A stretch of DNA of 34,264 nucleotides from Lachnospiraceae bacterium (GTDB lineage Bacteria; Bacillota; Clostridia; Lachnospirales; Lachnospiraceae): positions 1-34,264 of the forward strand of contig JAKSRV010000013.1 in NCBI GenBank assembly GCA_024403435.1. The letters are read 5' to 3'. Within the stretch, counting starts at the first letter, position 1, and every line of letters begins with the position of its first letter. Shown piece after piece: positions 24,232 to 32,819 of this stretch. A model generated the notes under the pieces. The model saw only the letters and a list, made by a program, of their open reading frames with translations, searched no databases and was not told the DNA's origin. A program made the translations under genes and the position numbers.

Positions 24232-26760
24232 GTGAAAAGCACAACCACTACCAAGAAGGTAAAGTTTGACAAGGAATTGTTCAAGAGAAGTGTCCTTTAC
24301 AATGTAACCACTCTCTATCGTAAGACTCTTGAGGAGGCAACTCCCCAGCAGATTTTCCAGGCAGTATCATATGCTATCAAGGATCAGATTATCATGAGCT
24401 GGATGGATACCCAGAAGGCATATGAGAAGGAAGATCCCAAGATGGTTTACTATATGTCCATGGAGTTCCTTATGGGACGTGCACTGGGCAACAATATGAT
24501 TAATATGCAGGCATACAAGCCTGTTAAGGAAGCTTGCAAGGAGCTCGGACTCGATCTTAATGTTATCGAGAACCAGGAGCCCGATGCAGCTCTCGGAAAC
24601 GGTGGTCTCGGAAGACTTGCCGCATGTTTCCTCGATTCACTCGCTACTCTCGGCTATCCTGCATACGGCTGCGGTATCAGATATCGTTACGGTATGTTCA
24701 AGCAGAAGATTGAGGATGGTTATCAGGTAGAGGTTCCCGATAACTGGCTCGCTGATGGCAATCCCTTCGAGCTTCGTCGTCCCGAGTATGCAAAGGAGAT
24801 TAAGTTTGGCGGATATGTAAGCTGCAGAACCGATGAGAACGGACGCAGTGTATTTACTCAGGAGGATTATACCTCTGTAAGAGCTATTCCCTTCGATCTT
24901 CCTATCGTAGGATACGGCAACGGAATTGTTAATACTCTCAGAATCTGGGATGCAGAGCCTATCGAGTGCTTCAAGCTTGATGCTTTTGATAAGGGTGATT
25001 ATCAGAGATCTGTAGAGCAGGCTAACCTTGCTAAGAATATCGTAGAGGTTCTTTATCCCAATGATAATCACTACGCAGGTAAGGAGCTTCGTTTGAAGCA
25101 GCAGTACTTCTTCGTATCTGCATCTGTACAGGAAGCAGTTGATAAGTACATGAGAAAGCATGACGATATCCGCAAGTTCCATGAGAAGGTTACCTTCCAG
25201 CTTAACGATACACATCCTACCGTAGCAATTGCAGAGCTTATGCGTGTGCTCATGGATGATTATTATCTTACCTGGGATGAAGCATGGGATGTTACAACCA
25301 AGACCTGTGCTTACACTAACCATACAATTATGGCTGAGGCTCTCGAGAAGTGGCCCATCGAGCTTTTCTCAAGACTTCTTCCTCGTGTATATCAGATTGT
25401 TGAAGAAATCAACCGTCGTTTCATCATCGATATCCAGAACAGATATTCAAATGTTCCCGGTGTTGATGTAAATGAGAAGATTCGTAAGATGGCTATCGTT
25501 TATGACGGACAGGTTAAGATGGCAAATATGGCTATCTGCGCAGGTTACTCAGTAAACGGTGTTGCTCAGCTTCACACAGAGATTCTCAAGAAGCAGGAGC
25601 TTCGTGACTTCTATGAGATGTTCCCTCAGAAGTTCAACAACAAGACCAACGGTATCACTCAGAGACGTTTCCTTCTTCACGGCAACCAGCTCCTTGCAGA
25701 CTGGGTAACCGATCATATCGGAAACGAGTGGATCGTAGATCTTCCCAAGATCAGTGCCCTCAAGGTATATGCAGATGATGAGAAGGCTCAGCACGAGTTC
25801 ATGAACATCAAGTATCAGAACAAGGTTCGCCTTGCTAAGTATATTCTCGAGCACAATGGTGTAGAGGTTGATCCTCGTTCAATCTTTGACGTACAGGTTA
25901 AGCGTCTCCACGAGTACAAGAGACAGCTTATGAATATTCTTCACGTAATGTATCTTTACAACGAGCTGAAGGATCATCCGGATATGGACTTCTATCCCAG
26001 AACCTTCATCTTCGGTGCAAAGGCAGCAGCAGGATACAGAAATGCTAAGCTTACCATTAAGCTTATCAACTCAGTAGCTGATGTAATCAACAATGATGCT
26101 TCTATCAACGGCAAGCTCAAGGTTGTATTCATCGAGAACTACAACGTTGCTATTGCAGAGCACATTTTTGCTGCAGCAGATGTATCTGAGCAGATTTCTA
26201 CCGCTTCAAAGGAGGCTTCAGGTACCTCAAACATGAAGTTCATGCTTAACGGTGCTATTACTCTCGGTACTATGGACGGTGCTAACGTAGAGATCGTTGA
26301 AGAAGTTGGTGCAGACAATGCATTTATCTTCGGTCTTTCATCAGACGAGGTTATCAACTTTGAGAACCACGGCGGATACGATCCGATGCAGATCTTTAAC
26401 AATGATCCCGACATCAGAAGAGTACTTATGCAGCTCATCAACGGTACCTACAACTCAGATACCGAGCTGTTCAGACCTCTTTACAACTCACTGCTCAACA
26501 CTCAGTCAACCTCTAAGGCTGATACCTATTTCATCCTCAAGGACTTCAAGTCATATGCGGATGCACAGAAGAGAGTGGAAGCAGCATACACCAACGAGGC
26601 AGGCTGGGCTAAGAGTGCTATCCTCAACACTGCAAGCTGCGGTAAGTTCACTTCAGACCGTACCATTCAGCAGTATGTTGATGAAATCTGGCACCTCGAC
26701 AAGGTTGTTCTCAAGGAAGAAAAGCCTGCAAAGGCAACCAAGAGCTCTGCAAAGAACTAA
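24232..26760 (+). CDS. glgP: Glycogen/maltodextrin phosphorylase
   Basis: An 842-residue GT35 phosphorylase that releases glucose 1-phosphate from alpha-1,4-glucans using PLP. It has MSMEFLMGRALGNNM, ALGNGGLGRLAACFLDS, RYGMFKQ, the TNHTIMAEALEKWP block and the PLP site EASGTSNMKFMLNG with Lys669, then GTMDGANVEI. The length matches the family. The start is GTG, set by GGAGGAA at 24220-24226. It ends in a Lys/Ala-rich tail. It stands alone, with no other glycogen genes in the window, and is bounded by its own promoter and terminator. Allosteric-site residues typical of animal enzymes are not apparent at the short N-terminus. Confidence 0.97.
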   Translation: MKSTTTTKKVKFDKELFKRSVLYNVTTLYRKTLEEATPQQIFQAVSYAIKDQIIMSWMDTQKAYEKEDPKMVYYMSMEFLMGRALGNNMINMQAYKPVKEACKELGLDLNVIENQEPDAALGNGGLGRLAACFLDSLATLGYPAYGCGIRYRYGMFKQKIEDGYQVEVPDNWLADGNPFELRRPEYAKEIKFGGYVSCRTDENGRSVFTQEDYTSVRAIPFDLPIVGYGNGIVNTLRIWDAEPIECFKLDAFDKGDYQRSVEQANLAKNIVEVLYPNDNHYAGKELRLKQQYFFVSASVQEAVDKYMRKHDDIRKFHEKVTFQLNDTHPTVAIAELMRVLMDDYYLTWDEAWDVTTKTCAYTNHTIMAEALEKWPIELFSRLLPRVYQIVEEINRRFIIDIQNRYSNVPGVDVNEKIRKMAIVYDGQVKMANMAICAGYSVNGVAQLHTEILKKQELRDFYEMFPQKFNNKTNGITQRRFLLHGNQLLADWVTDHIGNEWIVDLPKISALKVYADDEKAQHEFMNIKYQNKVRLAKYILEHNGVEVDPRSIFDVQVKRLHEYKRQLMNILHVMYLYNELKDHPDMDFYPRTFIFGAKAAAGYRNAKLTIKLINSVADVINNDASINGKLKVVFIENYNVAIAEHIFAAADVSEQISTASKEASGTSNMKFMLNGAITLGTMDGANVEIVEEVGADNAFIFGLSSDEVINFENHGGYDPMQIFNNDPDIRRVLMQLINGTYNSDTELFRPLYNSLLNTQSTSKADTYFILKDFKSYADAQKRVEAAYTNEAGWAKSAILNTASCGKFTSDRTIQQYVDEIWHLDKVVLKEEKPAKATKSSAKN

Positions 26761-26784
26761 TCAATCAGTAAATAATAATTACTT

Positions 26785-26813
26785 AAAGAACCCGACTTCG
26801 GTTGGGTTCTTTT
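26785..26813 (+). terminator. Intrinsic terminator of glgP
   Basis: A 12-bp stem pairs 26785-26796 with 26801-26812 around a TTCG tetraloop, with one G·U, and runs into TTTTG. Confidence 0.9.
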
Positions 26814-26970
26814 GTTATACACGATGAGCTGAGCGAAAAACTTGCTTGCATAAATGTTTTCATTTGGAGAGCGTATAATCACTGAGATGAAGCAGAGCGA
26901 AATCGGATGGTTATATATGAAGGACCAAGTGAAAACAAATAAGAAATGTTTTGGATATGAGGGTAAAAAT

Positions 26971-27282
26971 GTGAGATTCGAAAAGGACCAGAAAGTTAAA
27001 ATATATGTAGATGATGTAAGACCGGTACCTAACGGATATATCGGCACAAAATCTGTGAATGAGACTATTGCACTCATTGAGGAAATAGAGGATGCGGGTG
27101 CGATTGTCGAGTTGCTTGATTTGGATCATGATCTGGGCGATTACGCCGATGACGGCGGTGATGCCATCAAAATTTTGGATTATTTGGTGGAATATGATAA
27201 ATACTATCCGGTAGAAATTCACAGTGCCAATCCGGTGGGCGTGGCTTACATGGAGAGAATGATAGAAAGATACTGGCCATAA
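26971..27282 (+). CDS. Cyclic-phosphate-processing receiver-domain protein
   Basis: A 103-residue protein matching the cyclic-phosphate-processing receiver family (cREC/cPRD). It has VKIYVDDVRPVPNGYIG near the start, LLDLDHDLGDYADDGG in the middle and IHSANPVGVAYMERMI near the C-terminus. These are receiver-like acidic residues plus a His/Asn-Pro motif that replace the usual phosphorelay Thr and Lys. The family was predicted by comparative genomics to act on cyclic nucleotide or RNA phosphates; activity is largely untested. The GTG at 26971 with GAGGG 7 nt upstream gives the standard N-terminus. An in-frame ATG at 26854 is less likely, as a TATAAT at 26874-26879 follows it. It is monocistronic, and its last codons are the first unit of a 15-bp tandem repeat. 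Confidence 0.82.
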   Translation: MRFEKDQKVKIYVDDVRPVPNGYIGTKSVNETIALIEEIEDAGAIVELLDLDHDLGDYADDGGDAIKILDYLVEYDKYYPVEIHSANPVGVAYMERMIERYWP

Positions 27283-27355
27283 AGATATTGGATGTGAAGA
27301 TATTGGCCGTGAATATATTGGTCATAAAAATATTGAACTTAATGAAATTGAATTC
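27266..27355 (+). repeat. Six-unit 15-bp tandem repeat across a stop codon
   Basis: Exact 15-bp period: 27266-27280, 27281-27295, 27296-27310, 27311-27325, 27326-27340 and 27341-27355, decaying away from the gene (first AAAGATACTGGCCAT, third GAAGATATTGGCCGT). The first unit encodes the terminal Arg-Tyr-Trp-Pro of the receiver protein, so downstream units repeat a near-identical coding end and stop codon in the same frame. The rest of the gap to 27551 is AT-rich with an isolated TTGACA at 27404. Confidence 0.85.
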
Positions 27356-27551
27356 ACAAAGCTTAATTAAGGACATATGTTATGCCATGGAAAATGTTAT
27401 ATTTTGACATTAATCATGGTCTTTTTTGATAGAATAAGCCGTATTTCTGGTATATAGTTTGATAGTCATTTATTTAGAAAATCATTGGTTATCTACCTTG
27501 ATCGCATATTGGTTTTTGTAAAAATGATTAAATGACATAAAGAAGGAAACT

Positions 27552-28922
27552 ATGGCAAATACAAAACGTGAAATTAATGAAAAAACACCTTTGATGATAC
27601 TTGCAGGACCCATGTTCGGTGAGCTCTTGCTTAATATTTTGGTAAACAATGTTGATACCATGATGCTCAGTCACTATTCGCAGAATGCGGTAGGAGCGGT
27701 AGGAAACGCAAACCAGATTATGTTTTTCCTCAATCTGACATTCAACATTATTGCGACGGCAACCTCGGTCGTTGTTGCACAGTACCTTGGTGCAAAGCAA
27801 CACGACAAGATGAATATGATCTATACCCTCGCAATGTTTGTAAACTGCATCTCGGGTCTGCTGTTCAGCGGAGCCTTTGTACTGAGTAAACGGTTGATAT
27901 TGCACGCCATAGATGTACCGGAGATAATGCTTCAGGATGCATATACATATATCAATATCGTAGGCGGAACCATGGTATTCCTAGCGTTGTACAACGTAAT
28001 GCTCCAGATATTGAGATGTAACGGTTATGCGTATATAGGAACGATTATTTCCGTTATGATCAATGTAATAAACGTTGTCGGCAACTGGTTATTCCTGTAT
28101 GGACCGCTCAAGTTCCTGAATTTTGGAGTTGCAGGTGTTGCATTGGCCACCGCGACAGCAAGAATAGTAGCTTTGATAGTTGCAATCGTATTCTTTTATG
28201 TCAAGAAAATCGGTAAGTTTGGATTTAAGTATCTCAGACCTTTCCCCTTCAAGATGCTGGGCAACATGATAAAAATCGGCTTGCCTTCCGCGGGAGAAAA
28301 TATGTCCTACAATCTTTATCAGATTTTCCTGCTCAGATTGATCAACGGAATGGGTCCCGAGGCGGTAAATGCCAAGGTATACAGTGCATCACTGGTGTCT
28401 CTTTCAATGGTATTTTCAAACTCTGCGGCGATGGCCACGCAGATTATTACCGGACATCTTGTCGGTGCGGGAAAAGAGGATGCTGCGTATAAGCGCGTAT
28501 TCTCAACCCTGAAAATATCGCTCCCGATTACCATCGGAATGTCTACATTGAATTGGCTGCTCAGCCCTTATTCGTTGAGATTTTTCACAGACAATTCTCA
28601 GGTAATCAAGTTTGCATCCATGATTATGCTGGTAGATATTGTAATCGAGATAGGAAGATGTCTCAATATGACCTTTGTCAGCAGTCTGAAGGCTGCCGGA
28701 GACTATGTATTCCCTCTTGTGGTCGGATTAATTATGATGTGGGGAATCGGTGCGACGGTCGGCTATACCATGGGTGTGGTCGTCGGAGTAGGAGTTGCAG
28801 GAGTATTTATGGGAACTGCTTCCGATGAGTTCCTGCGCGGTCTGGTAACCATGTGGCGCTGGCGCAGCGGTAAATGGCGAGGACGAGCCCTTGTTAAGGC
28901 TAAAAAAGCAGATGCAGAATAG
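27552..28922 (+). CDS. MATE-family multidrug/cation antiporter
   Basis: A 456-residue integral membrane protein with about twelve hydrophobic segments in two halves, the MATE (MatE/NorM/DinF) layout. The N-terminus has LAGPMFGELLLNILVNNVDTMMLSHYS and the second half starts near LGNMIKIGLPSAGENMSYNLYQ, the internal repeat of the family. It exports cationic compounds in exchange for Na+ or H+; the substrate cannot be told. AAGGAA about 8 nt before the ATG supports the start. It appears monocistronic: a promoter and terminator for the next gene follow. The C-terminal tail is short and basic. Confidence 0.93.
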   Translation: MANTKREINEKTPLMILAGPMFGELLLNILVNNVDTMMLSHYSQNAVGAVGNANQIMFFLNLTFNIIATATSVVVAQYLGAKQHDKMNMIYTLAMFVNCISGLLFSGAFVLSKRLILHAIDVPEIMLQDAYTYINIVGGTMVFLALYNVMLQILRCNGYAYIGTIISVMINVINVVGNWLFLYGPLKFLNFGVAGVALATATARIVALIVAIVFFYVKKIGKFGFKYLRPFPFKMLGNMIKIGLPSAGENMSYNLYQIFLLRLINGMGPEAVNAKVYSASLVSLSMVFSNSAAMATQIITGHLVGAGKEDAAYKRVFSTLKISLPITIGMSTLNWLLSPYSLRFFTDNSQVIKFASMIMLVDIVIEIGRCLNMTFVSSLKAAGDYVFPLVVGLIMMWGIGATVGYTMGVVVGVGVAGVFMGTASDEFLRGLVTMWRWRSGKWRGRALVKAKKADAE

Positions 28923-28971
28923 TTAAAGATAAATCGAACGCTTATATATTCGTATTTATCGAGCATTATAC

Positions 28972-29000
28972 TTGCGAACAGGCTATTTTTATCTTATAAT
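28972..29000 (+). promoter_or_regulatory. Promoter upstream of the aconitase-family gene
   Basis: TTGCGA (28972-28977), exactly 17 bp, and a perfect TATAAT (28995-29000). The expected start (about 29007) lies only a few bases before the terminator hairpin at 29011, the same layout as upstream of amt. Confidence 0.65.
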
Positions 29001-29010
29001 ACACAAGCGT

Positions 29011-29055
29011 AAGGCTGTTTCCGAAGATGGAAGTCACGGGAACAGCCTTTTTTTG
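29011..29055 (+). terminator. Intrinsic terminator in the aconitase-family leader
   Basis: A 12-bp stem pairs AAGGCTGTTTCC (29011-29022) with GGGAACAGCCTT (29038-29049), with one G·U and a 15-nt loop, followed by TTTTT. It may end the MATE transcript, attenuate the next gene, or both. Confidence 0.85.
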
Positions 29056-29118
29056 AAAAAATATGCATGAAAATGCAATGATAGTATCGAAAGATACACA
29101 TTTTTAGGAGGAAAAACA

Positions 29119-31425
29119 ATGAGCATGGTTGAACTGTATGAAGGCGGTGCTTACCTTGTAGGCGGAACCGAACTCATCCCTGATTCCGGAGAAGCTGTAG
29201 CTGCTGTTAAGGCTAAGACCGGCAAGGACATCACTAAGGAAGCTGCAAAGAAGGAGACTATCGCGTATAGCATTCTTCAGGCGCACAACACATCAGGAAA
29301 TCCTGATAAGCTTAAGGTTCGTTTTGATAAGCTTACCAGCCACGATATCACTTTCGTTGGTATCATTCAGACAGCAAGAGCATCAGGACTGCAGAAGTTC
29401 CCCATGCCTTATGTACTTACCAACTGCCACAATTCACTTTGCGCAGTAGGTGGTACCATTAACGAGGATGACCACATGTTTGGTCTCTCAGCTGCCAAGA
29501 AGTACGGCGGAATCTATGTTCCCCCTCATCAGGCAGTTATTCACCAGTTTGCAAGAGAAATGCTTGCAGGCGGCGGTAAGATGATTCTCGGTTCTGACTC
29601 ACACACCCGTTACGGTGCTCTCGGAACCATGGCAGTAGGTGAAGGTGGACCCGAGCTTGTTAAGCAGCTCCTCAACCAGACCTACGATATCAATATGCCC
29701 GGTGTAGTAGCAATTTACCTTACCGGCGAGCCTGTAAAGGGCGTTGGTCCTCAGGACGTTGCACTTGCAATCATCGGTGCAGTATTTAAGAACGGCTATG
29801 TAAAGAATAAGGTAATGGAGTTCGTTGGACCCGGCGTTGCAAGCCTTTCAGCAGACTTCCGTATCGGTGTGGATGTAATGACCACCGAGACCACCTGCTT
29901 GTCTTCAATCTGGAAGACAGATGACAAGATCAAGGAGTTCTACGATATTCACCAGAGAGGTGAGGAGTATGCAGAGCTCAATCCCGGACAGGTTGCATAT
30001 TATGACGGTGTAGTAGTAGTTGACCTTTCTGCTATCAGACCTATGATTGCTATGCCTTTCCATCCCAGCAACACTTACACCATCGAAGAGGTTAATGCTA
30101 ACCTTCTCGATATCCTTGATGAGACTGAGAAGAGAGCTCTTGTATCTCTCGACGGTGCTGTAGAGTACAGCCTCAAGGATAAGGTTAAGAACGGCAAGTT
30201 CATGGTAGAACAGGGTATCATCGCAGGCTGTGCCGGAGGTGGATTCGAGAATATCTGTGCAGCAGCTGATATCCTCAAGGGAAGATATATCGGTTCAGAT
30301 GCATTTACCCTCAGCGTATATCCTGCTTCAATGCCCGTATATATGGAACTTATTAAGAATGGCTGTGCAGCAACTATTCTTGAGACCGGTGCTGTAATGA
30401 AGACTGCATTCTGTGGACCTTGCTTCGGCGCAGGTGATACTCCCGCAAACAATGCATTCAGTATTCGTCACTCAACACGTAACTTCCCTAACCGTGAGGG
30501 CTCTAAGCTTCAGAACGGTCAGATTTCTTCAGTTGCTCTTATGGATGCTCGCTCAATCGCAGCAACCGCAGCAAATGGAGGTATCCTTACTCCCGCTACC
30601 GATTTCGATGGAGAGTTTGGCAAGTATCAGTATCACTATGATGCAAATATCTACAAGAATCGTGTATTCGATTCACACGGTGTTGCAGATCCCAATGCAG
30701 AGCTTGTACTCGGTCCCAACATCAAGGATTGGCCTGTAATGGGTGCACTTCCTGAGAACATGGTTCTCCAGGTAGTATCAGAGATTCATGACCCTGTAAC
30801 CACTACTGATGAGCTTATCCCTTCAGGTGAGACTTCATCATTCAGATCAAATCCTCTCGGACTTGCAGAGTTCACTCTCTCAAGAAAGGATCCTATGTAC
30901 GTAAGCCGTGCTAAGGAAGTTCAGAAGGCAGAGAAGACTCGTATGGCAGGTGAGTGTCCTTGCACTACCTGTGATTGGGTAAAGCCTGTAATGACTGCTG
31001 TAAAGAACAACGGATTTGCTGATGCAAGCCATGAGAATACAGGATTCGGTTCTACCATCTTCGCTGTAAAGCCCGGCGACGGTTCTGCTCGTGAGCAGGC
31101 TGCTTCTTGCCAGAAGGTACTTGGCGGATGGGCTAACATCGCTAACGAGTATGCTACCAAGAGATATCGTTCAAACCTTATCAACTGGGGTATGCTTCCT
31201 TTCATCATCAAGGACGGCGAGCTTCCCTTCAAGAACCTTGATTATCTCTTCATCCCTGAGATCAAGAAAGCTGTTGAAGAGAAGTGGGATGTTATCAAGG
31301 CATACAAGGTAGATGCAGCTGCAGGTACTCTTTCAGATGCATTTGAGCTCAAGCTTGGCGAGCTTACCGACGAGGAGAGACAGATTATCCTTAAGGGTTG
31401 CCTCATCAATTACAACAGAGTTTAA
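29119..31425 (+). CDS. Aconitase-family hydratase (YbhJ-like)
   Basis: A 768-residue enzyme of the aconitase/isopropylmalate isomerase superfamily. It has the [20 protein letters not shown] block, an [12 protein letters not shown] loop where aconitases have a Ser-Cys-Thr-Asn motif, then [15 protein letters not shown]. Cys371, Cys432 and Cys435 would ligate the 4Fe-4S cluster. The swivel domain follows in the C-terminal part ([25 protein letters not shown]). Length and the altered first loop resemble E. coli YbhJ-type hydratases rather than classical AcnA/AcnB, so the substrate is uncertain (citrate or isocitrate, or a related hydroxyacid). AGGAGG 10 nt upstream of the ATG gives the start. It is monocistronic, with no citrate synthase or isocitrate dehydrogenase in the window. 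Confidence 0.88.
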   Translation: MSMVELYEGGAYLVGGTELIPDSGEAVAAVKAKTGKDITKEAAKKETIAYSILQAHNTSGNPDKLKVRFDKLTSHDITFVGIIQTARASGLQKFPMPYVLTNCHNSLCAVGGTINEDDHMFGLSAAKKYGGIYVPPHQAVIHQFAREMLAGGGKMILGSDSHTRYGALGTMAVGEGGPELVKQLLNQTYDINMPGVVAIYLTGEPVKGVGPQDVALAIIGAVFKNGYVKNKVMEFVGPGVASLSADFRIGVDVMTTETTCLSSIWKTDDKIKEFYDIHQRGEEYAELNPGQVAYYDGVVVVDLSAIRPMIAMPFHPSNTYTIEEVNANLLDILDETEKRALVSLDGAVEYSLKDKVKNGKFMVEQGIIAGCAGGGFENICAAADILKGRYIGSDAFTLSVYPASMPVYMELIKNGCAATILETGAVMKTAFCGPCFGAGDTPANNAFSIRHSTRNFPNREGSKLQNGQISSVALMDARSIAATAANGGILTPATDFDGEFGKYQYHYDANIYKNRVFDSHGVADPNAELVLGPNIKDWPVMGALPENMVLQVVSEIHDPVTTTDELIPSGETSSFRSNPLGLAEFTLSRKDPMYVSRAKEVQKAEKTRMAGECPCTTCDWVKPVMTAVKNNGFADASHENTGFGSTIFAVKPGDGSAREQAASCQKVLGGWANIANEYATKRYRSNLINWGMLPFIIKDGELPFKNLDYLFIPEIKKAVEEKWDVIKAYKVDAAAGTLSDAFELKLGELTDEERQIILKGCLINYNRV

Positions 31426-31464
31426 TCAGTATAAATGATTAGTTAACAAAATTATGTTATTACG

Positions 31465-31498
31465 ACTGCCGGTGTCTGCGGATACCGGCAGTTTTTTT
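31465..31498 (+). terminator. Intrinsic terminator of the aconitase-family gene
   Basis: A 9-bp stem pairs ACTGCCGGT (31465-31473) with ACCGGCAGT (31484-31492), with two further inner pairs, and runs into TTTTTTT. Confidence 0.92.
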
Positions 31499-31741
31499 GC
31501 GTAATAGGAGTTAATTTTCCTATTTCGCAAAACGCTCCGCGAGGATTGCACTGCAACAAGGAATTATATTGTCATTAAATATAATCAATTTGTAATAAAG
31601 TAGTATAAAATAATGGAATAAGGTAAATATTCGTGCAAAATATCTGTATGTATTAATAGAGAGTAATTTATCAGAGCAAAGAATTGATTTTATTATTTTA
31701 GGACAGATATTTGAAGACTTTTATACGGCGAGGAATAAGTT
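31499..31741 (+). other. AT-rich intergenic region before a lipoprotein gene
   Basis: It contains a small inverted repeat, AATAGGA (31503-31509) with TCCTATT (31518-31524), and several AT-rich -10-like hexamers (TATAAT near 31580, TATAAA near 31604), none with a good -35 at the right distance. A promoter for the gene at 31742 must lie here, but I cannot place it. Confidence 0.4.
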
Positions 31742-32650
31742 ATGAAAAGAGTAATTGAGAAGGCTAAGTGCATAGTAGTGGGTGTGGTTATTGCGATGGC
31801 AGGAACTGCTTTGACAGGCTGCAGTCTTGTAGATAGGGCATTTACCGCTTTGGGAGACAGAGTAGGCGAATATATGGAGACAGTTACATATGACAATACA
31901 GACACGAGAGATAACTTTTGCTATTCATGGCGAACATCGGATAATACAGGATATATCGAAAGCTATTCCTGGGACGGAAGTGAGGAAGGTAAGCATATAA
32001 ATGTGCCGGAAAACTTTGATGACATAACTATTACCGGAGTAGGCGGGATTCATGGAAGAGGAGTACCGGCACCGTTTTATGTTGATATTATGAATGCAAT
32101 GCCTGACAAGGAGTTGAGAAGAATAACATTTATTACAGATGTTAATGCATCATATACAGAATATATAGATTTCTATTTGTATGTTGACAGAAATCTTGAT
32201 GACGGTATCTCTGTGATGACAAATTGCTATTATGAAGAAGAGACATCTACTATTTATGTAAGCAGAGTGAATGTGGTAGATACCACTCAATTCTGTGTTG
32301 ATACTGATTACGGATACAGCCTTCTTCCCGGTGTGAATGAGATTGAATCAATTACATACAAGGCGATAGTTCTCGGTGGTGGCAGTGGACGTGTACCGGG
32401 ACCTACAGACTACAAATATGTGGGTGTGGCGTACATTAGTGATGCATCTGCCGAGACAATCGCGGCTACATATGATTTGATGGATTGTGATGTAGATATT
32501 GACGAGGAAATTTTGCAGCTCGACGGTAGCCTGCAGAACAAAGAGTGGAAGACCTCAAATGAGTTCTCAAATGCTGTCGTGAAGCCCGGATGCAGCGGCA
32601 GGATTTATATAAGCGGCAATGTAATCTATTTTGAGATGTCTACGTACTAA
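31742..32650 (+). CDS. Unknown lipoprotein
   Basis: A 302-residue predicted lipoprotein. The basic N-terminus, a hydrophobic core and lipobox LTGC (Cys27) give clear membrane anchoring. The mature part is beta-rich with many Tyr and Asp residues (YSWRTSDNTGYIESYSWDG; VPENFDDITITGVGGIHGRG), six or so Cys and a Gly-rich loop, GGGSGRVPGP. I recognise no family or catalytic motif. GAGGAA lies 8 nt before the ATG. It has its own transcript between two terminators. It is one of three unrelated lipoproteins in the window. Confidence 0.75.
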   Translation: MKRVIEKAKCIVVGVVIAMAGTALTGCSLVDRAFTALGDRVGEYMETVTYDNTDTRDNFCYSWRTSDNTGYIESYSWDGSEEGKHINVPENFDDITITGVGGIHGRGVPAPFYVDIMNAMPDKELRRITFITDVNASYTEYIDFYLYVDRNLDDGISVMTNCYYEEETSTIYVSRVNVVDTTQFCVDTDYGYSLLPGVNEIESITYKAIVLGGGSGRVPGPTDYKYVGVAYISDASAETIAATYDLMDCDVDIDEEILQLDGSLQNKEWKTSNEFSNAVVKPGCSGRIYISGNVIYFEMSTY

Positions 32651-32684
32651 GCATAGTATGAAAATCTATTGAGAATGATTTTTA

Positions 32685-32713
32685 AGTTAATTATTTTTAG
32701 AGTTAATTATTTT
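32685..32713 (+). repeat. 13-bp direct repeat downstream of the lipoprotein gene
   Basis: AGTTAATTATTTT occurs at 32685-32697 and again at 32701-32713, a 16-bp period, 35 bp after the stop codon. Confidence 0.75.
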
Positions 32714-32744
32714 GCTGCAAAGCCGATATAAAATATGTAACCTG

Positions 32745-32779
32745 ACAGCCTCGTAGTTAAAGGATACGAGGCTGTTTTT
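32745..32779 (+). terminator. Intrinsic terminator before the 424-aa protein gene
   Basis: A perfect 11-bp stem pairs ACAGCCTCGTA (32745-32755) with TACGAGGCTGT (32765-32775), followed by TTTTA. A TATAAA at 32727-32732 sits just before it without a convincing -35. It lies only 40 bp from the next start codon. Confidence 0.9.
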
Positions 32780-32819
32780 ATATCTTTTCCGGGGAGAGAA
32801 TGGAGAAGAAGTTCTACAT

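Noticed and set aside
24637..25323. 228-codon minus-strand frame inside glgP
   Set aside because: It is antisense to a strongly conserved enzyme; no start signal and no recognisable domain.
27266..27355. CRISPR-like array
   Set aside because: The 15-bp units are contiguous with no spacers and decay progressively; there are no cas genes.
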